Positions 32,700-44,960 of a stretch of 64,000 bases of DNA are shown piece after piece (position 1 is the first letter of the stretch; every line of letters begins with the position of its first letter). The notes below the pieces were generated by a model that made no database searches, was not told where the DNA came from, and worked only from the letters and a program-made list of their open reading frames with translations. The DNA lies in NCBI GenBank assembly GCA_035578905.1, contig JAQJVL010000030.1:1055159-1119158 (forward strand), read 5' to 3'. This DNA is from Stictocephala bisonia (Eukaryota > Arthropoda > Insecta > Hemiptera > Membracidae). The translations under genes were made by a program, and so were the position numbers.

Positions 32700-34600
32700 T
32701 TGTAATCAATATTTTGTTGTATTGCTCTGACGATGATCATTGTAAATTGCATTTTGCTTAAAGAACAAACGACATATTTATGTTTCATTTGTTATATTGC
32801 CTATCTAAGCTTGTTATAAAATATTATGTTGTGCCTGAACATGAATAAAACCATTCAGATGGTAGATACTCTTTGTATATTATTTATTCGTACGACATTT
32901 AAGTTTTTATGTTAAAACTGACATATATTTTTCAAGACATTTGACGTAATTGAATCATTTAAAAACGTACTTCGTAATTACTTTCACTTGGACAAGAATT
33001 TGGGAACAAATCACTCCAAGTAACACTAATAAGACGGGAGGTTGTTGCATGAGAGCGGTGTAATTGACATTGGTTCACTTCCGTAGAGCCATAACCGTCC
33101 GCAGAGGTGGGAACGGCTCGCAATCTCACGATCCAAATCTCAGGACGTCCTCCAGAAAACGCCCAAAATCTGTCGTGGTAGGGTGGAACCAAATCACTTT
33201 TCACTTTAAAGATTTTCCAAAATAGTTTTTGTAGAATCATGCCAGCCAAAGGGTCCATCGTCAAGAGATCAAACGAGATCTAACGCTGGCCTGGACTGGA
33301 ACTATTTATCACTAATATTTTACTTGTATTGCAGTGGTTCTTCCTTTTACTAAGTCTGAATAGGTTTCCCACAGAGATCTAAAGTCTGTGGTGGACTGGA
33401 GAGAAGAGTAAAGTTAAAATGAAGATCGTGATCTTCAAAACCATTTTCTGAAAAAGTACATTATTTTTTCAAAGAGCATTGCTTGTTTTCTTATTTTTCC
33501 TTAAATAATGTTGCTCTGATAGTAAGAAAAATGAAAAAAAGTAACAAGATTCTGGCTTCATTTTAGGAGATTAAATATTCACTCAATCGAAAAAATCCTC
33601 TTAGGCATTTTGACAAGATAATAATAAATATAACAAACTATCGTAAAATTCTGCCCTCCCCTATTTAAGGACAGTACGAGGAGTTATGTATGAGTTATGG
33701 AATATTGTGTTTTTAAAGATTTGTATTTTTTTTTGAAAATTAGTTTATGTTTAGATTTGTTACTTATGATTTGTTATAGTAATATTTATTTGTTACATGT
33801 TGAGTTTTTTGGTTACTATTGCAATTGGTTTTGCATTGCGTTAATAGTTTTGTTTTATATTGTTTAGTTCACAAATGTTGTGAATAAATAAGGTTAGGAA
33901 GTAGAGAGAACTGTCTAGTCTTTACGTCGTCTTATAAAAATAAAAACGTTTTTAATTTAATTTCATTAAGTCTGATGTAACCTAATAATAGTTTTTATTT
34001 ATTTATTTTTTTAATAGGAGGGTTTATCTTCATAAATATTTTGTAGTATCCTAATTTCTAATTGGAAGACATGAGTAGACGAATACTAGGCAAGTTACTG
34101 CTGCAGGAAATCTGACTACCGCATGGTCCCGACCAGGTAATCTCTTGATTTGTGGTGTAATTCTGACTGACCCCTTGGTCAGGAGCGGAAAGACTTTCAT
34201 TAAACGTGAGGAAGGAAGAGTTCACTTAACGTGATAACCTAATTTGTATCATTGAGAGACTAATTTAAGTTGGATTTCCCAGTTATACATATTGTTCTGA
34301 GTATGCTCTGGATATCCGAGCTTACACGGACGTGTTTGTGTGTTAATTTGTTTAGTTAAATTTTTGGCTGTATATACTTTTTTTAGAAGTATTGAAGATT
34401 TCCTCAGGATACCTTTAATATTTTATTTATACTATAGTTTTAAAAAAAAAAATTATTTTTGTATTAAAGGAGAGGCAGATTCTCCTCTTAAACCTTCCTC
34501 TGTCCATTTCCCATTGATTATTGATCTATCCGGGAAACTTATCAGATAGAGGAAGGGGGAGAACCAATACAGTACAAGGCAAATATTACTGTTAAAAACT
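32700..34600. other. No supported gene
   Basis: A 101-codon minus-strand frame at 32,959-33,264 lies in a somewhat GC-richer patch. It has no recognisable domain, promoter or splice context, so I do not call it. The rest is AT-rich. Confidence 0.4.
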
Positions 34601-34607
34601 AACAGTC

Positions 34608-34690
34608 AAGGGTAGGATTCGAACCACTAGTTCTTACCCATGTAAATAGTCCTCTCGACTTATAGACCGCTCGGCCACTGGCCCCCCACG
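34608..34690 (-). mobile_element. tRNA-like SINE head (class II tRNA-derived)
   Basis: Minus strand: GGGGCCAGTGGCCGAGCGGT (A box TGGCCGAGCGG), a variable-arm-like insert, then GTGGTTCGAATCCTACCC (B box). The A box resembles tRNA-Leu/Ser, but the stems do not close well enough for a functional tRNA. The element probably continues toward lower coordinates, and I cannot place its 3' end. Confidence 0.55.
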
Positions 34691-34699
34691 GTCCAATGA

Positions 34700-35460
34700 A
34701 AGGAATGTGATTGTCGGGGTGTTACATATGCCACTTTCTTGACCTGACCGTTATAAGATATTGAACGTTAAGATATGTACGATTGTGTGGAACTACTGAG
34801 CTTAGTGAGTGTTTAAAAAGTCATCTCAGACGAGAATGAAGTAACACCCCTTGATTAAAGTAAGGGGTAATGAAGTAATGAAGGTGCGAGACCTCGAATA
34901 GATGGTCTGATATAGTTAACGTAAAGGTAGTGCAGGGTGTGCAAAATCTGACAAGAAGTCGTACGGAGAAATAATTGTTAATTTTATGTTGTATGTATCG
35001 GTTTTTTTGTTATTTATAATGTATTGTATGATAATAAATTACAATAAGCTTTCTAAAAATCTAATTTACGATGGGGAGTGGTCTGGAAATATTTTCGTTT
35101 TATGCAATACTTATGTAATTAAATTCTTTCATTAACGGTGTATTGATGTAAATGACAGCATAAATTATAATTTCTCCCAACTAGGAAGCAAACTGCATGG
35201 TTGGACGCGCCTTGTTTAACTCAACAGGCGGTTTCATTATCCAATTTGTTTGGTATTTGCTAAATATATATTACTTTTAACTGTATTAATATTTTGTAAG
35301 ACTTGAGGATTAAAATTATATCAGTTTCTTTTATTATAAATATTTTACAAAATACTTTTTTATTGGAAACTATATGAAGTGCTTAGTTAGTTTGAGACTG
35401 TAATTAATTTAGGGGTGATCTTTCCCTGAAAATATAGGTGCCCCCTGGGTAGTTCTGGTA
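34700..35460. other. Non-coding spacer
   Basis: No gene or clear repeat unit recognised. Confidence 0.4.
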
Positions 35461-35471
35461 GCTGGACTGTC

Positions 35472-35950
35472 ATGAATCGTCATTGTAAACTCCCAGCTCT
35501 GACAGCTACCACACAAAATCAAAAAATCCCTTTTCAGGACCAAGCTAATTTTAAAATAATAGGTTCTGTTTTAAATTTAGTTCATTTTAACGCCGAGGGA
35601 TTAAGCAGGACGAAGAGTGAGTGCATCAGCATCTCGAAAACAATGAACTTCAAGAGATCGTGGATAATAATAGGTAATATTCCTGGATACAGTTGATTCT
35701 ATAGGCCATGGGGTGTATGGTATTGCAGCTTACGTAAAGCATGACATATACTATGTTTCAGTTACCCATAAGAGGAATGATGACATCTTTGTCTTAGCAA
35801 TCTTAGCGTCAGAAACTACTATAGTTAATGTTTCTGACTTACTATAAGCCTTCTAACAACCAGTGACCTGACGATAGGATTTTACCAAGTTTTGAACATC
35901 CTGTCCTCTACAGTATGTGGGGGACTTAAACGGTCACCATAGCCAATTAT
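35472..35950 (+). pseudogene. LINE endonuclease-domain relic
   Basis: With one frameshift near 35,690 the translation reads LNLVHFNAEGLSRTKSE, GHGVYGIAAYVKHDIYYVSV, THKRNDDIFVLAIL, ASETTIVNV and then VGDLNGHHSQ. These match the N-terminal EEP endonuclease of arthropod LINEs (HxNxEGLS start, GIATYVK, GDxNxHH). No polymerase follows, so this is a broken fragment. It differs in sequence from the LINE at the left edge. Confidence 0.72.
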
Positions 35951-37150
35951 TACTTGAACAATTTTTTTTTATTTATAATACATAAGTTGATTTATAGCAA
36001 ATTATTTTGTTAAAAACTATATTTATGGTAATTAATTACCTTATACACAGTTATTCGTATTATGGTCATCTTGTTATTACAAATATAATGTGAAGACTGT
36101 CTAAAGAAGAAAATATGTGCATACTTTTAATAATTTTAGTTTTTTTTAATTATTGCACATGATCTAAAAAAACGTATTGTATAGGCTTATATTCATGCGA
36201 TTCATGCATGTGATAACTGTCTTGTTGCGCACAGTTGTAATAGGCTCTTTAATGTGTCCAGAAATGTTTCCATTCCAACCAATCCTTATGTAACTAAATT
36301 CCTTTAAATCATCTTCCGTTACCTGTGTGTAGATGTTAATGACAGAATCGTTAATGTTTAGAATCATCCAAATTAACCCAACGTTTGGTTTGTTTATGCG
36401 TCGACCACTTACTACAAAGTTTACTCCCAATTTTACATACACTTTTAGAAGGGGGGAAATAAAAATAAATTATGTCATGAAAATCATGTTAATTTAAACA
36501 AATGTCGTAAATTGATTTATTTTAAGTGACTTCAACTATTAATTTCTGTATACAGTACAAGAAAGAAACACTGTCCGACTTTCTTTGTGCTTTATTTTAT
36601 CACAAAACTAAGGATACACCTTGTCCGTACAACTTTTGTAACTCATATTACATATTACTGTCTTTAGTAACACTATCCCTATCTGGTTACAATACTTGTC
36701 TTCAAGTTGCTGTGATAGTTACTTTCTCTTCAATTTTCCACGGATATGAACTTACGTTCCGTCCTTCCGGCAACTCAGACTGTTGTCCCATCCATAATGC
36801 ATTGCTGCAAGTATAAATCATATTAACGAACGAAACAGTGAAACTAAGTTACATACATCACAACACAACCAGTAAAGTGAACCACAGTGATAAATCACTG
36901 AACCGATAAGTTATCCGGGATTTTCTGTTTTGATGTTAAACACATCTTAAGGCAACATTATAGATTTTATAAAACGTATGTTGAAAACATTTTCACGTAT
37001 AAATATATATCGTATAGTTTCAATGTCATATACGAAAATAAAGTAAAAAATTATACGAAAATAAAAGAAGTAAAAACAGTAAACCAGATGAAAAACAGAA
37101 ATAAAATCTAAATAAAATAAAATCTACAGAACAACGTTCTGTTAATGATC
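35951..37150. other. Non-coding spacer
   Basis: No recognised gene. A minus-strand frame of 92 codons at 36,164-36,442 has no identifiable motifs, and I leave it uncalled. Confidence 0.4.
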
Positions 37151-37612
37151 TTAAATTTTTATCTGTCACAAAACCAAGTCCAGGTTTCGTAACAATCCAA
37201 AACCTGCTTCTCCGACTTGTGAAAACAGCGTACCCCTTTAGAAAATATTGAAATGGGCAATCATTATCTATGGTGAGTCATAAATATGGAAAACTGTCTC
37301 TTCGACTAGCTTCCCTGTTATTATTAAATGAATTTTCGCCAGAAACCAGCTTTGCGTTAACTTGGGATATATTTGACGGCCGGTTTACGTTTCTGGTATC
37401 AGACCCTATAACCGTCATAGATGGATTGATCCTTCCTCGCAATGAATGGACGATGTTAAGTCGCGCGGGTCGAGAAGGTGAAACTACTGGAAATATAAGT
37501 GCCCATTGCGTTCTTTTCAGGGCGATTAGTTGGTCTTCATTCAATCGGAGAAGCAGGTGTTGAATGGTTACGAAACCTGGGTTTAGCTCTGTGACGGGTG
37601 ATCGAAATTTAA
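37151..37612. mobile_element. MITE candidate with ~60-bp inverted ends
   Basis: TTAAATTT at 37151-37158 pairs with AAATTTAA at 37605-37612. Inside, CCAGGTTTCGTAAC...AACACCTGCTTCTCCGA on the reversed right end matches CCAGGTTTCGTAAC...AAACCTGCTTCTCCGA on the left, with a few mismatches across about 55 bp. The interior is unique and GC-richer than the flanks. The 88-97 codon frames on both strands here are by-products. No convincing target duplication was found. Confidence 0.65.
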
Positions 37613-37984
37613 ACCCTTAGACACGCGTTCGTTGTACTTTAGATTTTATTGTATTTAGAAATTGTTTGTAAGTCTAATTTGTAATCTTTTATTTGTTTTC
37701 TAGCTGGTTTACGAAAGCCATACGATATACTGTGAATATATATAATATACCAGCCTTTGGTTGAACAGTTCGTCTTTCGATAGCCTTCTTTGTTGATTTG
37801 ATCGATTTGATTATCTTTGACTTCTTTTGATAGTGATACGCGGACTAATTTTGAAACCCTGTGGATTGGATCTCTGAGGTTCGAGGGTAATCAGAACATT
37901 TTACTTACTCTTTCTATTATTTTTACGAGCTTCCTCTATACTTGGTTTAATTTTTTGATCAACTAGAGATCTCTGGTTGTTTAA

Positions 37985-38465
37985 TACAAGTCACTGGTGC
38001 ACCCGATTCTGGAGTACTGTTCCGTCATTTGGTCACCATACCAATGACCACATTGATCTGCTTGATGGGATCCAAACTCAATTCAGTTGGGCCTGAGGCT
38101 TAGGTATTGAACACCCCCTATCTGAACACCCAAATATTTGCACTTCGAGTCATATTTCAATCTGCAACCACTTCGGCAAGAAGGAACTCATTACCTTATC
38201 TTCATGATAAACTCCTAAGTGGTTCCGTTGACTGCCTAGATCTGTCGTGTGACAACCTTATGATCAAATATTATGATCATAATACCAAGATCATAATAAT
38301 GATATTATGATACCAAGAGATACCCGGTCCTACCTTCAACAGACACTCCCAGCCCACAAATTCTAAAAATCGAAGGGTTTCCATACTCCTGAGGGCTAGA
38401 GAAGTCCTCCGATTTAGACTTCTTTGGGAGCTCTTCTCTGCAATCTTAAAGAGAAATGCCATGAA
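37985..38465 (+). pseudogene. Jockey-like LINE C-terminal relic
   Basis: Degraded translation contains LVHPILEYCSVIWSPY, a very typical LINE motif. After frameshifts comes TSARRNSLPYLHDKLLSGSV followed by DCLDL, which matches SLxxRRxxNxIxFLYKLLNGxIDCPxLL. Many stops are present. It is the same general family as the relic at 10.5 kb. Confidence 0.7.
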
Positions 38466-39769
38466 TCATATTTTGATTGATGCCAATCATGGTTAATTCT
38501 TTTGTACATGTTACGGGACAGGTTGACACATAACATATTAATTATTTGATTTCATATTCTAAAATAAATGAGTTGACTGTCTAGACTAGTACATTTAAAA
38601 GTTGCACACCCATTTTGTCCAATCTGTTTGTAATTTTGCTGTAAGAGTTTGGCAAAAATCTTGATGAAATCCGAATAATAACACACAATGTTTATTAGTT
38701 TTCAATAGAAATTACAAAAGCATACAAATGGGCAACATTTTCTTAGTGTTTATGTTAGTTGAAATGATATAAATAGGGGTGGAGTTGAATTAAGGTAAGT
38801 ATTTTTCTAAATCTTATAATCTTTTTTAATTTCGATTTTGTTAATGAAATAAGAATAAGACAATAGTTACCTCCGACAATTATATATCGGAACTGGATTA
38901 ATTGACTGTAATTATTCAGAGTAAACATAAAAAACTGATATTCAATTTGAATATGAATAGTTGGTATATTATTATTCTTCAAGAACTTGGTGTGTAATCA
39001 AAACAAATTAAATGTTACAGTTTTATTGATAAAATTATTAGTTTGATTATTGCGATCATTGTTATGATTATTTTTTGGCAGGGTAGATTTGATACATTTA
39101 ATTTAAAAATAAAAAATGTTTAAAGTTTATTCAATGAGACGTCAAAACGAACACGAGATTTCAGAAATACAAACACAAGAGACAAAATTTATTAAATTAA
39201 ATATGTTATGGTTCCCAAATATAATGAATGATAAGTTATTAACGATTTTAAATATTCTGATAAAATATGTAGTGATGTTATTTTGTAATAAGAAAACCAT
39301 TGTACATTTGGAATGAATTTGCAACGGGATGGTTTGTTTTTTATTATTGCAAGGTGTGTGAACTGTCCATGGGAGCAGGCCGGCCATTAATGTTTACATA
39401 AATGCAGCAAGTGTTTTAGGACTTCCTCTCACGACTAACCAGGCTGCTCCAATTCCTTTTAGAGCTTCCCAATCTGTAGGAATGTGTCGTCATTACATAA
39501 AGTATTCCCCAAAATTTAAGTGGTTTTTTAAGTTTCCCTGTCTTTGAGTTATTTTAACGTTGTAATGAATTGTATATACTATATAATCTATATATCGTTA
39601 GATACTATATAATAATCAAAGGTTTTCTATGCTTTTCAAGTTACTTAAAAGTTGTATAAAAAAAGGAGCATGTGTTATGTATCCTTAGATTCCTTTTTTG
39701 TGAAACGTTTGGTGACAGAAATTTCAGTATACTGCATAGTATTGACTATACCTTCTATAATCTCCCTGC
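38466..39769. other. Non-coding spacer
   Basis: No gene or organised repeat recognised. Short AT-rich frames on both strands overlap each other and look like chance. Confidence 0.4.
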
Positions 39770-39990
39770 AGAGGCTATAGCTAAGTAAGAGAGGAAGGTG
39801 GATGCATGTCACGCAACCGGTCAGGGTTCGATTTCCGGTGTGATCATGGTGTTTTTACCCCATGATTTGAATCGATTCGTAAGTCAGGTTAAGCTCCTGG
39901 TCCAATGGTTCTACAAAACAAAGTAGGCCAGTCTAAGTAGGGCGATACGAATTTTGTCTTAATTGGGCACATCTTCCCACTAAAACCATA
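39770..39990 (+). mobile_element. tRNA-derived SINE candidate, family B
   Basis: Begins CAGAGGCTATAGCTAAGTAA (degenerate A box), then a good B box GGGTTCGATTTCC near 39,824-39,836. A unique body with TTAATTGGGCACATCTTCCC and an AT-rich end follow. The tRNA-like head followed by a tRNA-unrelated body is diagnostic of a SINE. Only one copy is in the window, so the family assignment is inferred. Confidence 0.55.
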
Positions 39991-40189
39991 AAAATGTATT
40001 TGTTTTAAATAATCTCTTTAAAATAATTATAAAGGGTGTTAATTTTTTTCAATAGTGAATTATGGGATTTGAATGCCTAATCCACCCTAGAACCATGAAT
40101 TCTGTTAGAATGTATACATACCTCCAGCAACACAAACCCCTATAAAATATAGTCTTTTCCAGTCCACTAGTGTGTGTCATGTGGCTTTA

Positions 40190-40625
40190 AGTATGACGAT
40201 TCGAGGCATTATTGCAATCATCACCAATAGAAATCATTATCATAAGTTTTGTACCATATATTTACTGCTGCAGCATTTTGCCAGACGTCTCTGTCTTATA
40301 TTTTTTTCTTTCCCAATCCCTTCCTATTATTATACAACCCCAAAATCTGGTACCTTTTTCTTAATCCTCTCTCATCAATTCTATGACTACTATCAGCAAA
40401 CATTCTCTTCTCATTATGTGCCCTAACAAGTTCGATTTCATTCCCCTCAGTTCTTTCAAAATGTCTTACCTTCCGGAATTCTCATTTGAACCTTCATTTC
40501 TTATTTTCTCAGCGTCTTTCATCCTCCATTTGCCTGCCATTTGCATCTTATATATTCTCATCGTCTTTCCAGACAGTCCATGTTTCTGCTCCATGAAATA
40601 ATTCACTTCAGTTTTAGCGTTAAAC
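40190..40625 (-). pseudogene. LINE C-terminal relic with GAETWT motif
   Basis: Minus-strand translation reads HGAETWTVWKDDENI, then after breaks MKSNLLGHIMRR and RYQILGLYNNRKG. This fits the C-terminal region of RTE/craniate-like LINEs (YGAETWTL...NxLLGHIxRR...GkRxRGRP). It is heavily decayed. The 72-84 codon plus-strand frames here are antisense shadows. Confidence 0.6.
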
Positions 40626-40629
40626 TATT

Positions 40630-43600
40630 ATTTTCATTCAACAGAATTCTTCCTTTTATCAAAATGTTTACCCTGAGGCTCTTCCAGCTCTCTTCATAAT
40701 TCTGTTATGACATAACAGTTCCAGACAAGTTTATTATTACAAAACCTACCTATTAAACTTGTTTTGTCCATTAACTGGTATAATCAGCATAGCATGGTAT
40801 ACTTTCATTTACATAATTCCGGATATCCCCGGAAAGTATTTAATTCTATACATTAGATACTTGTTAAGGTATTTCTTTATTTCCATCTGGTCCACGTAAC
40901 GGTGATCTGTACGTAATCTGCCGTAAAGGAAATACTGTAACAGGAGGTGATTCTGAGAAGTAGTGACATCTCAAGCAGCTGGCAGCCAGTCACAGGTTTT
41001 CTCTGATTGAGGGAACAACTTAAATTGCCCATTCTTAAATAACATATTAGGCAAGAAAGTTCCAACTAAATGATCGACTATAGTTGTTGTTCTTATTTAT
41101 TGATTGTTTGCTAAAATGAATAGGAGTCATTAATAATTTTTGTTTAAAAAATCGCTACAATTATAATGTCTAATTCTAGCATTTTTGTTATGATAAAATA
41201 ACCTTAAGGCCAAAGAACAGAAAATAATATTTCATTTTAGAAATAAACAGTTAGATGATTATGAAATATTCACTGAAAATAATTTCTAAAGGGATTTATT
41301 TTGAGCATAACTATTTCTTAGTTGGCGTATCAAGTGTTCTGCTAGTAAAACTAGTATTAAGCCAATACCTACAATGAGAAAACATTGAAGAGGGATCGTT
41401 GGAGTTACAATATCAACAGGGAGACACTTGTAATTACAAACCTTAAGTACGTTTCCAAACTTAAAAACATGGTTAATTTTAAAGTATGCTGTACTTCAGC
41501 CAAGGCACTGCTCACCGGATCAATGATCAAATTAGTGTTTCTCAGTTTTTATGATTGGAGTTTGACAAGAAAAAGGCTTGTTATATTTCTGATTGAATGG
41601 TTAATGTTTTGTACGTTTCTAAATGTTGTGTTAGAGGTCAAGTTTTTCAGTAAATGTCAATTAAATTAAATAAGGATCACTATTTTTAATTTAAAAATAT
41701 TGTTAAATTAACATTTAATATTGGTTCTACCAAGTTTTAGAATTTTATCGTCTGTGGATTTTGGTTCCGAAGATTTTTTATATGACGAACACAGACAAAA
41801 AACAAAAGATTTATATTGTTTAACCTATGTTTATAGAGGCTTTTCTACTTTGTTCAAGGAACCATATTATTAATTTTAATATAGTAGTTTAGGGATGTAT
41901 ATATGTAAAAACGTCTATTACCAAATATTGTTGGGTAGAGTGTAGGCGTAAGGGAAAGCGAAATGTTTATGTAATTTGTTGAAAACTATTTATCGTGTTG
42001 AAAAGAAATGTTTTATTATTTTTTACATAATAGTTCCTGAGATTCTTGGTTGAAAAATAATCTAATATAAAAAATATGTACTTTTCCAACTGACTTTGTC
42101 ATTTGTTTGCTTTTTACGATTTAGAAAAATCTGTCATCTGAATTTGTTATATACTTAGTCACACTGACCAGAGTCTATTGTTAAAATTTTCATATACATT
42201 GAGATGAATGGGTTGCTGAAATTATTTCTCATTGTTCGACCTACATGAGGATGTTACGTTTCATAAACCCCGGGTTGCATGTCGTCTTCGTGTGCCCGGA
42301 ACATAACTCACAATAGTCGTAGTGCCGACACAGGAAATGGCACTAGACCAGTAGCTAGTGGGACTGACTATGTAACCTCATCAACGAACCTGGCCGATTT
42401 GGCATCAGTGGCTGACTCGTTGCGTAACGACAAGTTGGACGGATAACAGGTTCCATTCACCGTGTGACGAGGAAGTAGGTTGATGGAAGAATTTACTTTC
42501 TTCTGGTGATTCTGTGGACAAATTACCCACAATTATTAGACGGCTTATTTAAAGAAACCGATCAAAGATATGGGGATTAATTTTTTAGATTTTTTCAAGC
42601 TTAAAGTGGACGTTTCCCAAACTTCCAATTCTCATATAGACATACAATCTTACTGTCAGTGGTCTAAAACACGCTGTTCTATCTTAACTATACGATTTGT
42701 GTTTATTATTATAATGAGTTACAGTGAACGCTGTATGATTATTAAAAATCCAATTTATAGATCGTAGGTTGATATTACGATTTGAAAGAAATTTAAAATC
42801 ATAAAAATAAATCACAAAAAGTTTCGAATATTTAACTGTGAAAACATTTTATACATAGTAAATGTTTTGCAAAAATCAACTTATGGTCCACTAGAATAGT
42901 TTTTCACTTATAAAATAACACTCAAGTGTTCCGATACAATCCGTATTACGGACTGAATCCTTGAAATTTAAAACCATGATTTTGGCGTTTCCGTGAAGGG
43001 CCTTTCCAGACAAGCGCATAATGGTCGTAGAGTGTGAAAATACCGAGCTCTTATTGGGGAGGGGGCAGTAGTCGGCCATCTTTTATGAATTTAATCCAGA
43101 CAAATATGCTTATTGTCACTTTGTATGTGTTGTAATGCATAATGTGTTTTAATGTTTGTATTTACTTAATTTAGTTCTAATTACAAAAAAACGCTGTACT
43201 TTGAAATAAAAACAACAGCGTATTTGAAAATCCAACCAGGAATCAACATTAATTTAAGAATTTATTTGAATTTAATGTTAAAATCGGCCGAAGAATACAC
43301 GTTTTAAGGGATTATCTATAGAGATATGTTTTTTCAATGAGAAAATTTAACATTTGTCTTATGGAGATCAGATTCGTGATGGTCAGGAACCGGCTGTGTA
43401 TCATTCTAACCCACCCTTAACACAACCTATCATCCAAAAACGTCTAGCAACTAGTCGATGAATTCCAGCACTAGGCCACTAGTGCTGGTAAGATTAACCA
43501 GATGGGCCTTGTTTAGGTACACGGAACGGAGAAAAAAAAATAGATCCTATGTAATATGGTGAAAGTTACGCAGGTTAGATTGTGTGTGGTCCAAAAACGT

Positions 43601-44050
43601 TTAGAGAACGTTTTAAGGAAACTTGCTATTTGGAATGATCTCTGCAATTAATTATACGGTCGTGTTTGGAAACCCACGGACTATTTCTTTTAAGTTAAAT
43701 TCCAAAAACGTATTTTTTTATCGATTTCAGTGTTTCGGCGCGAATGAGTTGTGACCTCCGGGTCAGTGGGTCGTTCCGTGTTTACATAACACGTCAAGGA
43801 AGTCTCCGGAGTGGGCTAACATTCTCTAAACCAGTTTACCGAATATTGGACGAGGCTCATAAACGTGCGGGTCGGTTGGGCAACAAGACGAAACTGGCTT
43901 AGTTTGCCAGCAGCAGGTCTGCTGACATAAGAGCGGTTACGTGTCGTTGACCCGGTCAGTGTACTTCAGCGGTGCATGTGCAGCAACCTGCCACGCATGT
44001 GTCTTCGACTGTGAATCCCCTAATTACGAGTGTCCTGAGGGAGAGTTACG
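40630..44050. other. No supported gene; two GC-richer islands
   Basis: Bases 42,240-42,520 and 43,730-44,100 are richer in G+C than the surroundings. The first has stops in every frame I read. The second precedes a TATA box and may be promoter sequence. Near 43,050-43,080 a GGGGGCAGTAGTCGGCCATCTT piece resembles one at 56,676-56,712. A short palindrome (AGCACTAG/CTAGTGCT) lies near 43,470. Confidence 0.4.
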
Positions 44051-44056
44051 AGAGTG

Positions 44057-44064
44057 TATATAAG
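44057..44064 (+). promoter_or_regulatory. Candidate TATA box
   Basis: TATATAAG lies at the downstream edge of a GC-richer island. About 85 bp later ATG opens a short frame (MLYTVPTGVIPQSLIPQI, then stop) that runs into the minisatellite. No downstream exon was found, so it may be a real promoter of a decayed gene or chance. Confidence 0.3.
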
Positions 44065-44149
44065 GGATAGTTCGGCTGAAGTAGTAAAACGTCCCGGCAC
44101 ATCTGTCCACTAGTGGCTTATTCCTGAAGAAAACTGTAAACTAACAAAT

Positions 44150-44960
44150 GCTTTATACAGTACCAACAGGAGTAATTCCGCAAAGTTTGATTCCCCAGAT
44201 ATAGTTCCTCAAGTGGTATTCCCTCAAATCTAACTCCTTAAGGGTAATTCTTCTATTTTCCAGGTTTCATTACTTGAAATCAGACTCTACTAGGTGTGAT
44301 TCTCATTTATCTGATTCCTCAAGTGTTTATTCGCTTAAATTTGAATCCTACAGGAGTGATTGCCCTGAATATTTTCGAAGAAATAATCACATAAATCTGA
44401 TACTCCTAGGTTTGGTCCCCTCAGTGTGGTTCCCCAATTGTTAGTCCCGCAAATTTGACTTCTTCAGGAGTGATATCAGATATTTGAAAGGCAGTATTGT
44501 CAGAAATTGGATATTCCCAAATTTGATTCCTCCAATGTGATTCCCCAATTGTTATTTCCTTAAACATCTTCAGGAGTATTTCCCTTATGTATTTTCAATG
44601 TGGTATTTCCAGAAATCTGATGCTATCAGATTTCATTTCCCCACCCTTAAAATCTGATTCCCCGATACGATTACCAACGAGTATAATTCGCTAAAATTCA
44701 ATAATTTCAATTACGCCTTCAGGAGTAATTGCCCCAGGTCTGATTCACCAAACGCAATTTCTTCACTTTTGACTCCTTCGAGTCCTCCAAGCTGAGATTT
44801 CCAAGTGTTACTCCCTGAAATCTGAATCTCCTAAGGGCGATTATCCGAGATTTGATACCTTGGAGTGTAACTCTCTCCAATGTGAATCCCTTTAACCTCA
44901 AATAACAGTGATTTTCAGTTTTTAATTTCCCTAAATTTTGATTTCCCCTAGTGTACTAAC
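44150..44960. repeat. Degenerate ~17-bp minisatellite
   Basis: About 800 bp is built from variants of a short unit close to TCTGATTCCCCAAGTG, for example AGTGTGGTTCCCCAAT, TTTGATTCCTCCAATG and AGTGTTACTCCCTGAAA. Spacing wanders around 15-19 bp and no two units are identical, so the array is old. On the minus strand it gives a pseudo-repetitive 60-codon frame (44,719-44,901) that I regard as non-coding. Confidence 0.75.

Noticed and set aside
32959..33264. A 101-codon minus-strand frame
   Set aside because: No recognisable domain, signal or splice context. Length is within chance for a GC-richer patch, so I could not support it as a gene.
34608..34690. Considered as a functional tRNA-Leu or tRNA-Ser
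   Set aside because: A and B boxes are good but the acceptor stem does not pair properly, so a SINE head is the better reading.
36164..36442. A 92-codon minus-strand frame
   Set aside because: No motif and no regulatory context; likely chance or an unrecognised transposon scrap.
43930..44060. A cysteine-rich translation (repeated Cys over about 30 residues) just before the TATA box
   Set aside because: No start, no splice acceptor of quality and stops close on both sides; position suggests promoter DNA instead.
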